Positions 60,546 through 64,000 of a stretch of 64,000 nucleotides of DNA are shown piece after piece (positions within the stretch are counted from its first letter, which is position 1; each line of letters begins with the position of its first letter). The translations under genes were made by a program, and so were the position numbers. This stretch comes from Ignatzschineria sp. F8392. GTDB taxonomy: Bacteria; Pseudomonadota; Gammaproteobacteria; Cardiobacteriales; Wohlfahrtiimonadaceae. The notes beneath the pieces were generated by a model, which worked only from the letters and a program-made list of their open reading frames with translations, did not search any database and was not told the origin of the DNA. The stretch covers positions 806,001 to 870,000 of the forward strand of contig NZ_NEFF01000001.1 of NCBI RefSeq assembly GCF_002252045.1, written 5' to 3'.

Positions 60546-61751
60546 ATGTTACAAACAGGAACACTTTATAGCCCTTTTAAGGGAGAAAATTCAGTAGAGA
60601 AAGAACCAATTGCGAATGTATATATTTACTTTTCTAAAAGTGGGAAGCCTATACTAACAGTAAAAACGAATAATGCCGGTAAGTTTAGCTTTAACTTACC
60701 TGTAGGAAGTTATCAGGTCTCTATTTCTCAGGGGGTAGGGTTTCGAGTATTTGATTTGGCCGGTGGCGCGCCTTTCGAATTAACTAAAGACTCAAAACAG
60801 AATGCTTTTGAAAGTTGGGTGTTGAATCCTGTCTATCTTCGACCAGAAGAGAACCCATTAGTTGTTTTGATGCGCAATATCGCTCAGAAGGCAAATGAGT
60901 CTGCTGAAAAAGCAAAAGATAGCGCAAATGAAGCAAATACAACAGTAAAAAAATTCAAAGGGGATACTGTTGGTAGAGGTAAATTAGTTAGAGAAAGTAA
61001 CGTTAAATATCAATATTTATCTGCGATTGGAAAATATTTAAATGGAAAATCAGAGCCTATTAAGTTAGAGTCGGGAAGTTTTGGCTTGGGGATAGGTGAG
61101 AAGATGCTGAACATAGAGAGCCCAAGTAAAGCTTTAAAAGAAGCATTTGTTAATTATGAGGTTTATGAGAATTATAGTGGTTCAGGTAGCCATCTATTTG
61201 CAATTTTTAAAGGGTATAGGTCTCCTGAATTTGGTTGGGCTCAATCGAATGATGGTGGAGAATCTTGGTCAAAAGTTGCAAGAGGGTGGAGCTCATATAA
61301 CACAACAATAGATAGTAATGGTCATTTAAAAGCAGCATCTCCGATTGTCCGTTTATTCGATGACCGTATAGAGCATAATGATCAATTTAAAGAGGAACCT
61401 CAGTTTAGAAAAATCGATACGGGTATTTATCAAATCTTTAATACACTAGGACTGGCCAAAGAAGGGTGGACAGTAGAAATACCTAAAGATAAACATGGGA
61501 AGCCGTACTTTCACGTTATTGTTCAAAAAACATATGATGGCGTAATCATCAGTGTCCACGATGAATATGATGTTCGTAGAAAGAAAAAGATCAAAGATAT
61601 CTTCGGGGAAGAACAAGAGGTGGAAGTTGTTGGAAAAATCCTCGGAGAGGCAAGAGATATCAAACCACATGAGCGGTGGATTGATTTGAGGTTTCATGAG
61701 GAGGTTGAAGACCTTGAAGAGCAAGTTGAGCTCGAAAAGCATTTAGAATAA
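60546..61751 (+). CDS. Tail fibre-like protein
   Basis: 401 residues. N-terminal prealbumin-like domain: VYIYFSKSGKPILTVKTNNAGKFSFNLPVGSYQVSISQG, as in prophage tail fibre N-terminal proteins; coiled coil (about 120-145, KANESAEKAKDSANEANTTVKK); C-terminal phage-type beta domain with FRKIDTGIYQIFNTLGLAKEGWTVEIPKDKHGKPYFHV and LGEARDIKPHERWIDLRF. Probably attached to the tip and contributing to host recognition. Confidence 0.75.
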   Translation: MLQTGTLYSPFKGENSVEKEPIANVYIYFSKSGKPILTVKTNNAGKFSFNLPVGSYQVSISQGVGFRVFDLAGGAPFELTKDSKQNAFESWVLNPVYLRPEENPLVVLMRNIAQKANESAEKAKDSANEANTTVKKFKGDTVGRGKLVRESNVKYQYLSAIGKYLNGKSEPIKLESGSFGLGIGEKMLNIESPSKALKEAFVNYEVYENYSGSGSHLFAIFKGYRSPEFGWAQSNDGGESWSKVARGWSSYNTTIDSNGHLKAASPIVRLFDDRIEHNDQFKEEPQFRKIDTGIYQIFNTLGLAKEGWTVEIPKDKHGKPYFHVIVQKTYDGVIISVHDEYDVRRKKKIKDIFGEEQEVEVVGKILGEARDIKPHERWIDLRFHEEVEDLEEQVELEKHLE

Positions 61752-61782
61752 TGCTGTATTATTGTAGGGTATAGATAGAAAG

Positions 61783-61808
61783 ACCCCCTCGTTAGAGGGG
61801 TATATTCT
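61783..61808. terminator. Terminator at the end of the late operon
   Basis: cccctc-gtta-gagggg stem then a T-rich tract, between the convergent tail fibre-like gene and the minus-strand cargo gene. Confidence 0.75.
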
Positions 61809-61819
61809 TTTTGTTTTTT

Positions 61820-62635
61820 TTATTTAGGCAATGGAATAGAGCCGAAATATGGCTCCAGTAGCTTACTTGCTATAAGAATACCTGGAAATGTTAGTGTTAT
61901 TTTATGCAAATCCAAATTGTCATATTGATTTAATACATATCTAAGGTTAGGGACATTTTTTCTTAAGTTTACATTAGATAATATTGAAGCATACTTTTCA
62001 TCTACATATTCTTTTAAGGTATTTCCCCTCATCATATTAATGTGGTTTACAGCTCCAATAGATTCTAGAGTCATTAATCTAGTATCGGTTATATTTTTGC
62101 AGTGAATGAGGAAATTTTTTCTTAGCCAAGTAAACGCTTCTTCTAATTCTTTTAACGTTGGATCTTTCAGCGTAAGATTTTTAATAAAATAGTTTAATGC
62201 TAGCGCTGAGAGTAAGTCTTTACTTATTTTAGGAATGATTTTAATAGACTCTTCCAATGAGTTATAGAAAAAATCATCATGGCCATCATTCATTCTATCA
62301 ACGACTAAAGATGCCAATACAGATAGGTCTATTTTTTCACCTTTTTTTGCAGCACCTAGAACAGCATCATTAATAGCTGATTGGACATCGGGCTCAGTTA
62401 GAAGTTGAAGATTGATAGAGTCTATTTTTTGAGTAAATTCTTGACGTACCTCTTCTATAAGTAGATTGATATTATCTTGCGCCTTTTCGAATGCTTTCTC
62501 TTGAAGATGAGGCATATTTTCATTAAAAAGGAGCTGAAATAATCGTTCAACCTCTGTCATGCTAAGTCCATAGTTTACATCTCTTCCAGCTTGTATAATT
62601 TTTGAGTCACTTTTTGCAATTGCTTTTTGATTCAT
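61820..62635 (-). CDS. LPO_1073/Vpar_1526-family protein (cargo)
   Basis: 271 residues, predicted all-helical after a short beta start. SKIIQAGRDVNYGLSMTEVERLFQLLFNENMPHLQEKAFEKA is the signature of this family; the remainder (DVQSAINDAVLGAAKKG, LVDRMNDGHDD) fits it. The function of the family is not established to my knowledge. AT-rich. RBS aggaaaa, overlaps the small membrane-protein gene by 29 bp. Confidence 0.7.
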   Translation of the reverse strand: MNQKAIAKSDSKIIQAGRDVNYGLSMTEVERLFQLLFNENMPHLQEKAFEKAQDNINLLIEEVRQEFTQKIDSINLQLLTEPDVQSAINDAVLGAAKKGEKIDLSVLASLVVDRMNDGHDDFFYNSLEESIKIIPKISKDLLSALALNYFIKNLTLKDPTLKELEEAFTWLRKNFLIHCKNITDTRLMTLESIGAVNHINMMRGNTLKEYVDEKYASILSNVNLRKNVPNLRYVLNQYDNLDLHKITLTFPGILIASKLLEPYFGSIPLPK

Positions 62636-62813
62636 TGAGTTTTCCTATTTTGATATTGCCCCCAGCTTGTACGCTTATGCCATTTTTAACATTTGATTTT
62701 TGTATTGTTTTTTTATTGATTATTTTTTTTATCGTAAAAAGACCAATTACTGTAAATATAAAACCGACATAAGTTACTATTTCAATAAGGCTTAGATTTT
62801 TAAGAAAGTCCAT
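62607..62813 (-). CDS. Small membrane protein coupled to the LPO_1073-family gene
   Basis: 68 residues. One membrane helix (about 12-30, IVTYVGFIFTVIGLFTIKK) and a C-terminal ISVQAGGNIKIGKLNE whose QAGGNIKIG parallels IIQAGRDVNYG of the neighbour. Overlapping genes suggest a membrane-anchored pair. Confidence 0.6.
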   Translation of the reverse strand: MDFLKNLSLIEIVTYVGFIFTVIGLFTIKKIINKKTIQKSNVKNGISVQAGGNIKIGKLNESKSNCKK

Positions 62814-62871
62814 CTGTTCCCCAATATTGCAATTTATTTATTATCCCTAATGTAATGAAAGTATATTATTT

Positions 62872-64000
62872 TTACAAATTTTTAGAATTTAATAGGATAA
62901 TATTATTATCCTTGATCCATTGTAGATTGTCTTCCTTAGTTTTACAGCTGTCTAGGTGATCTGAATACTCTTGAAAAGCCTCTCTCATAGGCATCACTAA
63001 TTGAGCTTTGTTATAGTTAACCCGAGATGTTTTTCTAGGAGTGTGAGATAAACAAGACTCAATAAGGTTTGCATCTACCGTCATTACTTCATTAAGTAGG
63101 GTAGAGAAGAGGTGGCGTAAACCGTGGGCAGTTGTCGGCACTTTATAGTTTTTTAATGAGTTTCTAGGAGCTTCTAAATGCAGGTGACCTGTTTTGGATG
63201 TAGGATCAAAAAAAAGATATTCAGTTTTGTCTGTGCCCAATTCTCGTAACTTTTTGATAATTTCAGAACTTTGCCAAGAAAGAGGAACGAGATGTTCTTT
63301 TCTATTTTTCATTCGTCCTTTATAAATTGATAGAACTTGATGTTCTTCATCAAATTCCTCCCACAGAGCTTGGCAGGCTTCATTTGCGCGTAGGCCTGTG
63401 CGAGCAATAAACTCAACAGCTAAACGAATTAATAGGCTTGCATTTTCATTCTGTAAGTATTGGTGAAGTAGATAGATTTGATCAAGCCTCAAGTGTCTTT
63501 GAGCGATGGGCTCTTTTGTTTCAAATGCTGATCGAGGAATCTGTTGGGCAGTATTTTCATGGATATATCCACGAACTACCCAGTCTCGGAACATAAGGTT
63601 TAAATTTGATTTTACCTTCCCAAGAGTGGCTAACAACCCTTCTTTTTCTAGATCCCTAAGCGCATCGGCAATCATGAAAGGTTTTATTTCCTCAATGGGA
63701 ATCTTTCCTAAATGAGGTAGAATATATCTTGTAGTTGCAGAATGCATTGCGTCAACATGTTTTTTATTGAGGTTTTCTTTTTCTCTTTTTAGTCGCCATT
63801 CTTCATAAAGGGTTGAGAAAAGCGTATCAGTTTGGACAATATTGGGATCATTTCCTAATTGAATTTCAGTATAAAGCTCTTCTGCTTTTTTGCGAGCATC
63901 GGCAATGGAGATAGTAATAGGGCTAGATGGAAGTTGTTTATATAATCCTATTACATACCAGGCTCTTTTTTGGGTGATTGGACTTAAATATCTAAGCTCC
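62872..64000 (-). CDS. P4-type tyrosine integrase (5' end beyond window)
   Basis: Open in one frame from 62872 to the window edge (at least 376 residues). The catalytic domain has TGLRANEACQALWEE (Arg), HGLRHLFSTLLNE (HxxR), and a CLSHTPRKTSRVNYNKA end with the Tyr. The N-terminal part visible at the edge (ITISIADARKKAEELYTEIQLGNDP) is the Arm-DNA-binding DUF4102 type seen in P4/tRNA-targeting integrases. It should catalyse integration at the tRNA-Met; attR is expected right of the window. Confidence 0.93.
   Translation of the reverse strand, partial: ELRYLSPITQKRAWYVIGLYKQLPSSPITISIADARKKAEELYTEIQLGNDPNIVQTDTLFSTLYEEWRLKREKENLNKKHVDAMHSATTRYILPHLGKIPIEEIKPFMIADALRDLEKEGLLATLGKVKSNLNLMFRDWVVRGYIHENTAQQIPRSAFETKEPIAQRHLRLDQIYLLHQYLQNENASLLIRLAVEFIARTGLRANEACQALWEEFDEEHQVLSIYKGRMKNRKEHLVPLSWQSSEIIKKLRELGTDKTEYLFFDPTSKTGHLHLEAPRNSLKNYKVPTTAHGLRHLFSTLLNEVMTVDANLIESCLSHTPRKTSRVNYNKAQLVMPMREAFQEYSDHLDSCKTKEDNLQWIKDNNIILLNSKNL

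Overview
The window looks like a low-GC (roughly 40 %) gammaproteobacterium, most likely a Cardiobacteriales relative (Ignatzschineria or Wohlfahrtiimonas type). That placement is inferred from gene content and style, not from a search. It has two parts: about 15.8 kb of host chromosome and about 48 kb of a lambda/HK97-type siphoprophage whose right end lies beyond base 64000.

Host part (1-15850). From left to right: hemJ, ispG-trmB, an arsB-type arsenite pump without visible arsR, greB (convergent with arsB), a large degenerate DEAD-box-like protein with an Arg-rich tail, 1.15 kb without a gene, lapA-lapB, an NCS2 purine permease, glmS, a HutD/Ves-family protein and a membrane-anchored Mrr-like nuclease. 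Two tandem tRNA-Met(CAT) genes follow, 120 bp apart.

Prophage part (about 15850 to beyond 64000). The 3' end of the second tRNA is the likely attachment site. The leftward early operon (HTH protein, ssb, small proteins) starts at an OL/PL region at 18341-18380. Between OL and the cI gene lies a rex-like immunity region with lysogen-expressed cargo: an HNH-like protein, an XRE/ImmA pair and a membrane protein. Three repressor operators (OR) lie between cI and cro. The rightward early operon carries cro, an O-type initiator with four iterons at exact 23-bp spacing, a DnaC-like loader, a Rha/KilAC antirepressor, a com/adenine-methylase pair with two candidate RNA control elements, an exonuclease, RusA and a Q-like protein. 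Between Q and lysis, where stx sits in Stx phages, is a two-gene SIR2 cassette plus other AT-rich cargo.

The late region holds endolysin, holin, overlapping spanins, HNH, a possible cos region, TerS, TerL, protease, major capsid, portal, a collagen-like protein, connectors, tail tube, tail chaperones, tape measure, gpM-L-K-I-J and a tail fibre-like protein. AT-rich cargo cassettes with their own terminators interrupt it: 43.1-44.7 kb, 45.3-47.2 kb, and 51.7-53.07 kb. The last resembles a toxin-antitoxin-SecB-like chaperone (TAC) locus. The right end has a further cargo pair and a P4-type integrase cut by the window edge.

Most striking signals: (1) the major capsid stop codon abuts a perfect G_GGA_AAG slippery heptamer, and a -1 shift would add a 59-residue E3-binding-like domain; the same heptamer serves the G/GT tail chaperone shift; (2) a four-helix, cloverleaf-like leader directly before com and a start-codon-sequestering hairpin before the methylase; (3) the SIR2 cassette; (4) the TAC-like triad in the tail operon.
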